DNA of 12,635 bases from Saccoglossus kowalevskii (GCF_000003605.2 NW_003137821.1:239570-252204); one strand, 5' to 3'. Counted from the stretch's first letter, positions 1 to 10,018 are shown. Notes: a model not told the origin generated them from the letters alone. Translations and numbers: made by a program.

Positions 1-93
<93 letters not shown>
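1..93. repeat. (TA)n dinucleotide microsatellite
   Basis: An uninterrupted alternating TA run of about 46 units opens the window and stops at TCCCC. It probably continues upstream, so its true length is unknown. Such tracts are self-complementary, can extrude cruciforms and are often misassembled. Confidence 0.97.
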
Positions 94-96
<3 letters not shown>

Positions 97-2699
97 CAAC
101 ACTGACACTGTATACAGACATAGAATATATACGGCGTTCCACTCACATGCATCACATTGGGAGAATAGGCTCTGTAAAACTACGAGTGTTTTAATTGGGG
201 TACCTCGTTCCGCAGGTTACCTCTTTTAAAAGTTTAACGCGTAGGTAACAAATTATCCTAAAATTGAGCCAGTCAGGACCAAACTTTGTTTTGCGATTTC
301 TAATTTTATCCACCCGGTTCCAATGTCACCTTCCCCTCACCCACTGCCTCCCCCGCATCCGTGAAAAGTTACCACATAATAAACGTTCCCGACTGGTGGT
401 GTTTTGTTCTGTACTCACCCAGCCTGAAATCCCCACCCGTTCTCGATGCCTACCGATAACTTTCACCTAGCCGAGCCAGACTGACCATTCCTGGTCTTCA
501 CTCAACTGGATAGTAGTCGATCTTCCTAAAATTAACCCTTGTCTAGAATCAACAAACAACACAGCCGACTCCCACCCACCCACATCGACGAGAGGTCAAA
601 CAGAGAACCAAGTCACATACCTTTTCGATATGTCTGGGCATAAATCATGCCAACCGAACTTGAAACTGAGATGTTTACTGACCTGCTTTCTATCAAGACC
701 GAAATCCACCAGGAATGCCGTCTAGCCGATAATTACTAGTATACGGAAATTACCACTTGGAGCCAATTATTGCTAATTTTCACATTAAAATCATTTTTAA
801 TTTCAGTCGGTCATTGCCCCTGCAATGAACAAGAAATATTGAATATACTTTACTCCAAAAATTAGAGCAACCTTAGAAATATTTACATAAATTAATAGTA
901 CTCCGTCCCAATATTAAATCAAATTTGTTATATAACTAGTGGTTACGAGTAGATTACTCTATAACTTGGGATGTCATGGCCAAAGACGCAAATTCCATTC
1001 ATACCTAAATCTCGGGATGTACAGTGAACAATCTCATAAAAATAATAAACATTCCTATCGTGGAACCTACATGGATCATTAATCAGCCAAGACCTTGCAC
1101 GTGTAATTAAAAAAACGAAAGTATTCACGGCAGATATTTCCTCTCCCAGTGGTCTCGTTAATTTTCTGCCGACTTGTCAATTCTGGTTTTGACCTTGAGA
1201 TTGCTACTTATTGATCAAAGGGTCATTGCCCGATGAATACTACTATATTGTTATCACTTGTTTGGTCTGGCTAGCATAAAGGAGGGTACTGAACTCATGG
1301 TTACAAAAATGTTTTGTTTTCAGTTTTCTTGCACAAAAATCCAAACAAAAACATATACGCGTACATTCCAGGAATTTCCCAAACTGCTCCACCCAACTCT
1401 AATTTTCAAAATAACAATTTACTAGTTATGTGCTGCTCGTATTTCAAAATGTTTGATGATACCAGAATAGTGAAAACCGACCGGTTTGAGAAGACATCAA
1501 CAACGGCCAGTATAAGTCTATTGTTACCTTCGAGTAGTTTTCAATTCGCGCATATAATGCATTGGTATGAGTGTGGGTGAGTGACACATTAGTGTTCGAT
1601 GTCTGGAAGTGACGCCTGGCACTAACAGCAATCCGATCATTTTTGACAAATGTGCCTTTGGATACAATAGACCATTTTCCGTGTACTGCGAGATCCCGTG
1701 TTGTGCGTGAAATCGAACGTAAAAATAGGGCAAACACTGCTCACTGTCGTGGTGGCAATAAAACATCGCGGGTATTTTCGAACTTAATAATGTACTTTAC
1801 ACATTTGATGATGGTAAATTTTGATGAAGTACGTGTATATCAACGCCACGATCTCCTCTGAAAAATAGGCATTTTGACATTGAACTACAAAAAAAGAAAT
1901 TCAAGTTCAAAATCGAATAGTCCTATTTTTGCGGCAGACGTTCGATTCGCGACTTTCACGCAGTACGCGAGATCTCGCAAGAAACGGAAGATTGCCTATT
2001 GTTTTTGTTTTTTCGCTGGGACTCTGTCCTATACTTAATCGACGATTTTATTGTAATTCTTCTCGGATTGGGTCATTTTATATGACAATGCGCTAAATCG
2101 AGACAATAAAATGATGTTGGACTAAAAAGTCACTTTTACAGCAAGTTAAATACTACATTGTAAAAACTCCTGGGTTTATGAGAGCTCGTCTCGGAGCGTT
2201 TTGTACTTTTGACTATAAATAACTAGTTTATCCCCGTTTCGCTGGCATGATATGATATATACCAATAACGTATGTTGTGGTGACATAAAATTTTAACGAC
2301 TTCAATCCCCAGACTTTGTAATCCGTTTACAAATACTAGAAAATGTATTCATGCGCCAGGTACATAGCTGAATAAAAATCCATATTATTGGAAAAGTTGT
2401 TTTGAAACGGTGGATGAATGAGATATTCTGATAATTTGGTTAATAATTCTACTTGCAAACAACCTGTTTTTTTATATATTTTGAAAATCGACAATGTGTG
2501 CATTGCGTTTTTATAAATGCCTCGTGGCAACCAAATTATATGGCGCCGATCGCATTCAGCGGAAAGTAAGTCATGGACATGACTTCGGGCAGACATCGAC
2601 AGTTCTTTGTAAATCGAGTAAAACTACACACAATTCCAGCAGGTATTGATTGACAGAGCGAGTTATTGGCATCCCTCCCTGTTATGTTGAAGACACGCT
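94..2699. other. Anonymous AT-rich non-genic stretch
   Basis: No supported gene. The part from about 290 to 360 is pyrimidine-rich (many CCCAC and CCTC steps) and the rest is AT-rich. The open frames at 1314-1580 (+), 1444-1737 (-), 1643-1861 (+) and 2336-2596 (-) are 72 to 97 codons, have no recognisable domain and overlap each other on both strands, which is typical of chance frames. I see no transposon termini, RNA gene or tandem repeat here beyond short A/T runs. Confidence 0.7.
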
Positions 2700-2713
2700 G
2701 TTGCTATAGCAAC
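2700..2713. promoter_or_regulatory. Palindromic RFX-type X-box
   Basis: GTTGCTATAGCAAC is a perfect 14-bp palindrome. It matches the X-box consensus bound by animal RFX factors, two inverted GYAAC half sites with a short centre. RFX factors are known regulators of ciliary genes and, in vertebrates, of MHC class II genes. The right half runs straight into ACGTCA (2712-2717), a CRE half site, so an RFX site and a bZIP half site overlap. No ATG-started gene follows closely, so any target is unknown. A distal element or a chance palindrome are both possible. Confidence 0.45.
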
Positions 2714-2795
2714 GTCATCCAGGTACCACGGTACAGCGTGGCTGACCTTGCAGTTGACGTATCCAGGTGCCCGAATAGTCGATCATCAGCAAGTG

Positions 2796-2807
2796 TTTTT
2801 TTTTTTT
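2796..2807. repeat. T12 homopolymer
   Basis: A run of twelve T lies between AAGTG and CAAAG. It is a plain mononucleotide tract. No retroposed body ends at it that I can see. Confidence 0.9.
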
Positions 2808-3894
2808 CAAAGTTTGATCTATTGTGCCTATAATGACTGGATTCTCGTATTAACGACTTTGTTGGATTTAGAAAACGAGGGATATTGCTCCATGATTTAA
2901 ACATCGTCGTGTTTTTTAATTTTAAGCAATAAAAACAAATCAGATAACGAGTATCTGTTTTCGATTGCGCTTACTAAACAAACTGGCATTGTCTTGGCTG
3001 TTTTACTAGTAGGGTGTGATCCGATGCCCAAAACAAATCACATGGTGCAAACGCATACTTTAAATTGTGATTTATTATTCGGATGTGGTGATTATTTTTA
3101 ATTGTGATCTTTTCATTATAATTTATTAATTTTTAATTATGATTTTGTGACAATTATTCTATTTCATACACAGTGATTCAATCCCCCACTATTGATCGTA
3201 TCGCCAATCTTGTTATTTTACTTGGTTGTTGTTGGTGTTTTGAATTGTGGATTGGAAGACCTTGGTGATGGGGTGAAAGGTCGTTAACCTTTTGGGAAGC
3301 CTTGGAACGTCAGAGAGACCCTGAAACGAGATATCCCCGAAGAGCCATCAACAAACAAATCATCGATAAGAGGCAATTCCTTGATACACAACGCGGTAAA
3401 ATAACATATTTTCGTGAATATCGACCTATGTCGGCGATGAAGATCTAAAGAGGTTTCCTATTTGAAATATTAGGTTTGTTTGTTTTTTAAACAACACAAC
3501 AATATTCAAATATTTCTGGCGACAATTTTGTTATTCACCTTTTTCAAAATTATTTTCAATTATTTTACAAAATTATGACAGTTTTCTCTTCATCCACGAC
3601 CATTTTTGTTCACACAGTTGTCTATCTCACCCTCTCCCAGTTTTTAAATGGCGAACCCAGAAACGATTGTATTGTCTAAATATTGTTTATTTAAATTGCT
3701 TAGATTTATTTGGACTCTTAATTGTTTCTATAATTTTCAATAAGTTAAAACATGGAGGCAAGAATATAAATTATTGCTAAATTCAAACATTGATACTGTT
3801 TTAACTTTATTCAACTCTCAAAAATGATAAATATTGAAGTTTATCAACATTCCGCACAAGCAATCACAAACTTCAAATTGAAACGGACATATAT
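2808..3894. other. AT-rich non-genic stretch with degenerate TTAATTGTGAT repeats
   Basis: No supported gene. Around 3057-3155 the phrase TTTAATTGTGAT and close variants recur three or four times with irregular spacing, a degenerate low-complexity repeat. Positions 3269-3448 are free of stops for 59 codons on the plus strand, and 3287-3457 for 57 codons on the minus strand; this part is purine-rich and higher in GC than its flanks. It has no start codon in a good position and no recognised domain, so it is not called as a gene. TGATAAA (3825-3831) and TTTATCA (3840-3846) form a 7-bp inverted repeat just before the transposon that follows. Confidence 0.6.
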
Positions 3895-4141
3895 TTAAAG
3901 GGCGGTCGCGCCGCGCATGTGCGAAATTTATGTTGATAAACATTGATCCAATGCGCTATTCTAATGAAAATCGCGAGTGCGAGTTTTGACCTAGGTGCAA
4001 CGCGCAGTAATTACCGTCGATGACTCCCTTGATACCCTCCAATCACCAAAGAAATTATCTAGTTAAAGCTTGGTAACGTGTCAGTTTGTACTCTTTGTTT
4101 ATATCTCGCGCATGCGTGGCGCGACGACCACCGCCATTTAA
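3895..4141. mobile_element. MITE copy 1: complete TIR element with TTAA borders
   Basis: A non-autonomous DNA transposon with no coding capacity. The borders are TTAA at 3895-3898 and 4138-4141, leaving a 239-bp body. The left end begins AGGGCGGTCGCGCCGCGCAT. The right end, read on the opposite strand, begins ATGGCGGTGGTCGTCGCGCC. The two align over about 30 bp with a 6-base gap, forming terminal inverted repeats. The matching flanks extend to ATTTAAA on both sides. The interior includes GTTGATAAACATTGAT and the core TTTGACCTAGGTGCAACGCG, which recur at 12355-12635. The TTAA target is the known preference of piggyBac-type transposases. A TA target (Tc1/mariner type) cannot be excluded because TTAA is palindromic and contains TA. 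The transposase source is not in the window. Confidence 0.8.
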
Positions 4142-5293
4142 ACACTGTATGATAAATACGAATTTCATTTCTCCAATGTCTGTTCAAAATACGGAAACGT
4201 ACTAGTACGTCAACATTTTCCCCTTCAGTAATTACTCACATACATTCAAATAATGTTAAAGCGGAAGGGTCGTCACTTACGCACGCTCGGGAGTTGAGAC
4301 CCAAGCGACAATGACAACACACACTAAAAACGCAAAGGCTCATGGGTAGCCGCTTGTTTGTAAACAGTGACACGCTGTGGCCATCTGACACATGCGCGGG
4401 TGACGACTCCCCCCCCCCCCCCCCCCGCTTTAAGTTATCCTTGGGGCGGACATCCGGGCATTTTCTACCACCTGGCAACCCTCGCGTTGAAAATAAAGGC
4501 CAAAAACTCGCAGAAAACGGTACTTTGGGATGGTAGTTGAGAGTCCCCTGAACAGTGTAACAAGTTTAGCCTTACGTGTGTAACATATATGAATTTGGTT
4601 GTTCAGGATTACTTCAAAGTTGAGTTTGTGTTGTTTTCTCGAATTTTCACCGGCTCGAACGGCGTTCCATGTTTAAACGCCACTACGACGCCACATTACG
4701 CGGGATTTTGCAGTGAACGGGAAATGACGTAACCATAAACGGTCGTAACGCTTTAACGCTGGCGTCTGATGTGTGGAAATGGCTGTAAACTCATAGCGGC
4801 TGCTGAAAGTAAAGCATGTAAATAACCATGAATAAACGGCATGGTAACTACCTTAGTACTATTTCTACCCATTCCCTTTTCTTTTTAAAGTGTTTCATGG
4901 GGAAATTTTCTTCATCATTTACAAACCCAGATTATATAAACAGATTGATGACATGTACTCAATTATTCGCTAATCAATTAAAAAAAATGAACTAATAGAT
5001 TATTTATCGCGTTGATTATCGCTTGTTATTGGCTCAGAATAATGTATTGCTTCATGGGAAAAAGAATTCTATCCCGTCCACACAGCATGAACGAAACTAA
5101 AATTTCTGCCAATTTCGAAATCAGATCTTGTAAGTATCTAGAAAGTACCATAAATCTGGATCAAGTCTCTCATTAAATCCATCAATTTTTTGTCATTACG
5201 CTCGCTTCACTGCACAGTAGAAACCCTGACCTTTGTGTGCACATGCGATCCAGTCCGCATCTATGCATCCGGGTCACTTTGTGTCTCGTTAAA
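4142..5293. other. Non-genic stretch, locally CpG-richer
   Basis: No supported gene. CpG is visibly denser at about 4260-4530 and 4640-4800 than elsewhere. The frames at 4236-4478 (-) and 4342-4536 (+) read straight through the C run as poly-Gly or poly-Pro and are not credible. A bZIP-like TGACGTAA site lies near 4725. From about 4960 to 5030 the sequence becomes AT-rich again, with homeodomain-like ATTA cores, but nothing specific enough to call. Confidence 0.6.
4409..4426. repeat. C18 homopolymer
   Basis: Eighteen consecutive C residues lie between GACT and GCTTT. Such a run is prone to length errors in sequencing, and its exact count should not be trusted. Confidence 0.92.
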
Positions 5294-5313
5294 ACACCGT
5301 GACGTCACGGTGT
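5294..5313. promoter_or_regulatory. 20-bp perfect palindrome with a central full CRE
   Basis: ACACCGTGACGTCACGGTGT equals its own reverse complement. Its centre is the consensus cAMP response element TGACGTCA (5300-5307), bound by CREB/ATF bZIP dimers. The symmetry extends six bases on each side beyond the core, which is more than CREB needs. It may reflect a high-affinity dimer site or a cruciform-prone palindrome. A second full CRE lies about 200 bp downstream. The target gene is unknown. Confidence 0.5.
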
Positions 5314-5496
5314 GAACTCTGTGAAAACAGTTGCGAGATATTCGAACGCATAGACATGGTAGGTTGGTTTGTCTTGAGACTAACAAAACATAAATCAGAC
5401 GATAGAAATTAAATTATGCCGAATCGCCGAGGTTTAGCGCTTGCCCGGAAGACAACTCTGAGTTTTACGTAGTCTTACAGGTAAATTCAACTATTA

Positions 5497-5504
5497 TGAC
5501 GTCA
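5497..5504. promoter_or_regulatory. Second full consensus CRE
   Basis: TGACGTCA occurs here in the context TTATGACGTCATCA, about 200 bp after the palindromic CRE. Two full 8-bp matches this close are unlikely in AT-rich DNA and suggest a bZIP-responsive region, but only by motif. Confidence 0.4.
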
Positions 5505-5661
5505 TCATTCGCTTGATACTAGTAAATCGGCTTCTCTTCAGTGCCAGTGGGACACGGGCTCTAGTCCTCGTTCACCTGGGAGTGTAGGTCGTGTTCGCGT
5601 ACACGTAGTCGCTGAATGCAAAATAGACCGACTAGTCCAGATTAGATCGAGGGGTTCTGAC

Positions 5662-5692
5662 ACTTATAAGTATCCTATCCTTGTGTGGTTCA
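5662..5692 (+). promoter_or_regulatory. Weak candidate TATA-Inr core promoter
   Basis: TATAAG (5665-5670), inside the palindrome ACTTATAAGT, is followed about 27 bp later by TTCAGAC, an initiator-like sequence with its A at 5692. Both full CREs lie upstream. The first ATG downstream is at 5759, in a poor Kozak context with C at position -3, and it opens 74 codons with no recognisable domain. A possible splice donor, TTG followed by GTGAGA, lies near 5935. Each element is short and common, so this is a hypothesis only. Confidence 0.12.
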
Positions 5693-6012
5693 GACAGTGA
5701 ACATAAAATAAAATTTAACATACTCAGGGTACGTACACCCTAACAAACTTTTCGCCAGATGAGACGTTTCTGTCATGCGTCCTACGGGGGTAATACAACT
5801 TTATTTCAGTTGTACTTTTGTTTAGACAGGGCAACTTCCACTATTTCCCTTGGCGCTACAAAATATTTTGGCGGGAAAGTCGTGAGAACTAGGTCACAGT
5901 CACATAAACATAAACGTCTGATGTGGATGTATTTGGTGAGAAGCTTGGCAACACATCTCAACTCGTGCCCTGTTTTCAATTAAAATTTGATCATAATATC
6001 ATACACGTATCT

Positions 6013-6039
6013 GTATGTGTGTATGTATGTATGTATGTA
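6013..6039. repeat. (TATG)n tetranucleotide microsatellite
   Basis: About six GTAT units with one GTGT interruption near the start. Confidence 0.9.
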
Positions 6040-7242
6040 ATATTGGAATTTTTAATAACATTACTCAATCTAATGGGTCTACTCATGCGGAAACGGCCGT
6101 GGAATGTCCAGACGTCGCACACGGGTGTGTGGACAACTTAATAAGAAAACTTCGCAAATGATACTGACACGAGGCCCGCCCTTCAACTTTACGCGCGATT
6201 TCACTAATATGCCCATTATAGAATTACCCCGAAGGAGCAATTTATTTTGAAGTCACAATCCTTCTCATCCAGCTAAGCACGTAATATTGTTTGTTACTCT
6301 AATCTCAAGCTGTGAGACTTTTGTTGCAGTGTATCGTGGATCCTACGTTCTAAAAGAATTATACATTTAGTCAAATATTTCGTCTTGGGTACTAGAACAT
6401 ATATATCGGCACAGGCCATCGATCAGAACTGTATGTTGATTTGAGTATTCTGTATCTGTCTATTGGGGATTAGGGAAATGTACTATCTACGAGGAAATAA
6501 AAATGACTATATCACAAATTCATAATGCATGAACTGTAATTAAATATTAATTAAATTTGTCAATTATTTCTACCCCCATTTTATTGTGGATGCAAAAAGA
6601 ATTCAGGGGAGTCTCAACAACTATCCCAAAGTACCGTTTTCTGAGAGTTTTCGGCCTTTGTTTTCTCTGTGATGGTTGCCAGGCGGTGAAATTACCCGGA
6701 TGTACGCCAGAGGATACCAAGCTTTTACACGCACTTGGAACGAACTGTTACGTATCTATTGAGCATGTGACAGAAAATATAGGCTGTGCAATATTGGAGA
6801 ACTTTTTATCAGGAAACTTAACTAAATTATATGTTTTGCAATAATATGACGTACAGCGATAATAGTATATTTGTTCATCATATTGCACAACACCAAACGA
6901 GAAGATGTGTATAGGTAGCACCACGGAACAGAGGGGTGTTATGAGGATCACGGTGGAGCCCGAAACAACTTCCCATGTCTCGCGTTTTTATTGCTTATAC
7001 ACTGACTGTTTCAATTCAGTTTAAAGCAGTATGCAAAGGTTAACATAATTCCTCCATCAACAAGTATTTTTCTAATTTTCTGTTGAAACTGACTGTTCTG
7101 CAGCCAGGACCACACCTGCTTTACAATTCACCTTTTCAACAACATATTGAATCTTTCAGGCCAACTGTTTGCAGAGTTATGGTCAGTAGTACCAGGACTT
7201 GTCTTACATGAATGCCAGAAGTCGCCAGCTACAATGCCGTCG

Positions 7243-7252
7243 CTGATTGGCT
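7243..7252 (-). promoter_or_regulatory. CCAAT box (NF-Y-like), minus strand
   Basis: CTGATTGGCT reads AGCCAATCAG on the minus strand, a full match to the extended NF-Y CCAAT consensus. No TATA or gene start is evident next to it, so function is uncertain. The same 10-mer occurs at 10019-10028. Confidence 0.25.
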
Positions 7253-7357
7253 ACTCTCGTCAATTTGTCTCGAGGATTTCACATTTTAGGAGAAGAAACT
7301 CACAAAGATTGGTCCTGATATTCTTCATCCGTCGTCGTTATGTGATATTTCCGACCA

Positions 7358-7409
7358 AGTCTCCGGTTGGTTGCAATAAATGTCAGTCCGAGTCCCCGGT
7401 TGGTTTCAA
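7358..7409. repeat. Short tandem duplication, 33-bp period
   Basis: AGTCTCCGGTTGGTTGCAA (7358-7376) and AGTCCCCGGTTGGTTTCAA (7391-7409) match at 17 of 19 positions and are 33 bases apart. The period is a multiple of three, so the stop-free frame across it repeats SPVG. No domain is recognisable, and the frame has no ATG in a convincing context. Confidence 0.75.
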
Positions 7410-8410
7410 AGCGAGGTACAGTCGCTGAGTGGACAAACTTATGTTTTTCTTATTGAAACTGTGACATGACATAGAATGACTGTGAATGTGTCATCTCACT
7501 CACCGTATTGACTGTGTGTAGTTTATTATACGGCCAATATGTCGCCAGTATTTCTGTTTAGATTATTACCTATTGAAAAGTCGCATCGCGGTCAATTCAT
7601 AACTACGCGGTTTCCAGCACTGATAATGACGTCCTTAGTCATTAATTCGACTTTCACTCACGATGAAAACGGTTACATGTAGTACAAATTATATTCCATG
7701 TAGCGTCACGTGCCAGTGCATCATGTGAAATGATGTAAAACACTTTAAAAAAACCAAATACCATTTTCGTGAAGTTGGCTCGCTACATGAGCTAACATAA
7801 TCATAATCATTTAGCTAGAGTACTAACAACCTTATTATGAGAATATACCCTTAAATTACCCACAACTTGAATAAACAAAATTAGAGATCAACTAAATAAG
7901 CTAAAATAACATGCTAGTTAAAACATATTAATAGTATCATTCGGGGATCAAACGTAATACAGGGAGTGTTATATTAGGCGCGAAAAGATCATAAATTGAA
8001 GAGTTTCATTCAGAATAAACTAATTAAAATAAATTCAACACTTGGAAAGATTACGTTTTATGGATTTCGTTTGTAGATTTTTATGAGGTCTTAAATGAAA
8101 TGTGCGTTTGGCGAAGCGTTGTAATTTTTTTCATAATAACACGAAATCGCGGATATACTACTAAAATATTTGATATATAGGGTCCACGCGATGCAACGCG
8201 TATTGGATGCTTCGTTTATTTACGCGAAATCCCAACCACTGCCTTAATAGCAAGTGTAAACATGTCAGTTGATATGCTATGAACATTATAATCTGACACT
8301 GACAGGGAATGGAACTGTAACGTGTTGTAGAATGACATTTTAAATTATTCAATTATTTACCGTTCGGAAATACGATGGTACAAAGCAGCGGACAAGTCAC
8401 GACTTCGCTT
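7410..8410. other. Anonymous AT-rich non-genic stretch
   Basis: No supported gene; the minus-strand frame at 8161-8352 is 63 codons without recognisable domains. A CACGTG E-box lies at 7705-7712. CATCAT and ATGATG form a short inverted repeat near 7719-7735. The part from 7790 to 8050 is strongly AT-rich with no ordered repeat. Confidence 0.6.
7705..7712. promoter_or_regulatory. GTCACGTG E-box
   Basis: GTCACGTG is the preferred extended E-box of USF/MITF/TFE-type bHLH-ZIP factors. The 9-mer CGTCACGTG recurs at 8411-8419. Motif evidence only. Confidence 0.25.
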
Positions 8411-8491
8411 CGTCACGTGATATGCAAATTAGCGCGTGTCGTGTCGCCGCGATTTGTCGCTTGCCACATCACCACTGCGGTGTATGCAAAT
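8411..8491 (+). promoter_or_regulatory. E-box plus two POU octamers
   Basis: CGTCACGTGA (8411-8420) abuts a perfect ATGCAAAT octamer at 8422-8429, and a second perfect octamer lies at 8484-8491 in the same orientation, 62 bp further on. ATGCAAAT is the classical POU/Oct binding site. The intervening 50 bases are CpG-rich against AT-rich flanks. This could be an enhancer-like module with bHLH-ZIP and POU sites. There is no adjacent gene to assign it to. Confidence 0.35.
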
Positions 8492-8520
8492 GAAACATAT
8501 AACGTCAACTGCACTACCCT

Positions 8521-8559
8521 GTTTATTTATTTGTTTATATTTATTTATTTTTAATATAT
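8521..8559. repeat. Degenerate (TTTA)n tract
   Basis: An imperfect TTTA microsatellite with GTTT interruptions, ending in TTAATATATT. A similar degenerate tract lies at about 10525-10585. Confidence 0.8.
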
Positions 8560-10018
8560 TTGACAAACTGAGAAATCTGCACTAACATCATTGTTAGTTC
8601 TTTGACTAGTCATCAGTGTAGCAAATTAACTTAAATAAACTCCAGGTCAGAAGGCCCAATAACGACCCAAAGCTGCAGGTCCTACTAAAACAGAGCTGCT
8701 CTTGATTCTTTACCATAGAAATGTATATGCCAACCGCATTTCACCAGTGATGTCGTATCACGCAAATCGACATGGCAACCACGCAACAAAAAATTTCAAC
8801 ACTTTTATTGTATTCACTGACATCCACAATATTTTATAATAAATGTTTGCCCCCAAAAGAAGAAGAGGACTTTCAAATCCACAATGTATTTAATAGTGAT
8901 AGCGTAATATTAAAGATAAATAGATAAAATAATGCAGACCTTGGCTAATAATAATGACTTATCCCGGAAGAATCCTTGCGAACTTGTTTTCATGGTTGTT
9001 ATTGGAGTTTACCTTCGGATTCACTCGGGGTGGTATTTTTTTGCAATCGAATTTCCAACATTGTTTTTATCATTTATCGAGGAAATGCTAGATACCCATA
9101 TGACAATGTATTTGCGTGATTGCGTTTTCGTTTTTCGATTTATGTAGAGTTTCGTATGGTACATTAAAATTAAGATTTTTTCTCAATTGTTTTCACATTT
9201 ATATTCCCTGGCGATGAAATACTTTGAAATATGCGCTCAAACATCGATAGAGTACATTTCATATGCGTCATGGTGCAGCCGACACAAACACTGATTGTAT
9301 TATAAGTTATACCCCAAATTTGACGTTGTGTACTCTTTTTTTTTTGCGTACATCGATTTGGTTTAAAATTATTAATTTATATGCGATATTCCATTAAAAT
9401 TAAACATTCCATTTTTAATGAATGTCCTCTGAGTGAAAGTCAGCTATGTATGTTGGTATTATTAGTGACACCTTATTGCTAACCATATTTCAACATGAAC
9501 GGGAGCGTAACCAGTGTACGATGTCTTCTGAAAATGTATCGCACGTCACCGTGACAAGAAGCCGAGTAGCTTATACCATCTAACTTCCTCTTAACAATTA
9601 TTTACTTAAAACAGCCTGACATTCTCTTCTGGTATTTTAGTTAGTATCTACTGTTCGTGATATTAATTTGATTGTTGGTGTTTTTGCTTACATAATGATC
9701 ACATTTGCTTAAAATATCTGTAATATCTACTTACAATGGAATATATTAGTTCCTAATTTCTCATTTATCAATTTAACTTTTATTTTACATAAGATTCAAT
9801 TATTTTTTATGTTTCGTCAATAGGGTCAGGGACTTGACTAGTTCCACTGAATTACCTCCTTGGTTGCCACCATTCATAATTATATATATATTTCTTTTTT
9901 GTATCATATGTTTCAATAATGTGAAATGGTGAAATAATTAAATTTACAATTTACTGTGTTAACAATCTGAATATGCTCATTATTTTCGTAAATTGTCCTT
10001 CTATAATATTAGCGCACA

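Larger units (their letters stand above)
5505..7357. other. Anonymous non-genic stretch
   Basis: No supported gene. The plus-strand frames at 5759-5983 (74 codons) and 5923-6141 (72 codons) match no family I know. The frames listed from 6557 and 7147 begin at TTG rather than ATG, so they are merely stop-free intervals for a eukaryote. An inverted repeat AGGGT/ACCCT surrounds ACGTAC at 5726-5741. A possible splice acceptor, TCTTTCAG, ends at about 7159, but no exon with recognisable protein follows. Confidence 0.6.

Noticed and set aside
1935-1965. GTTCGATTC, resembling a tRNA B box
   Set aside because: The flanking five-base arms do not pair as a T stem, and no A box or acceptor stem is visible upstream.
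2700-2717. An MHC class II-type promoter
   Set aside because: The X1/X2 spacing differs, no Y box (CCAAT) follows at the expected distance, and no MHC-like coding sequence is present.
4342-4536. 64-codon frame with a poly-proline run, and the overlapping minus-strand frame with poly-glycine
   Set aside because: Both depend on an 18-C homopolymer whose length is unreliable, and they overlap on opposite strands.
6557-6844. 95-codon frame with several cysteines
   Set aside because: It starts at TTG, which is not a normal start in a nuclear animal gene, and the residues match no family I know. It remains only a stop-free interval.
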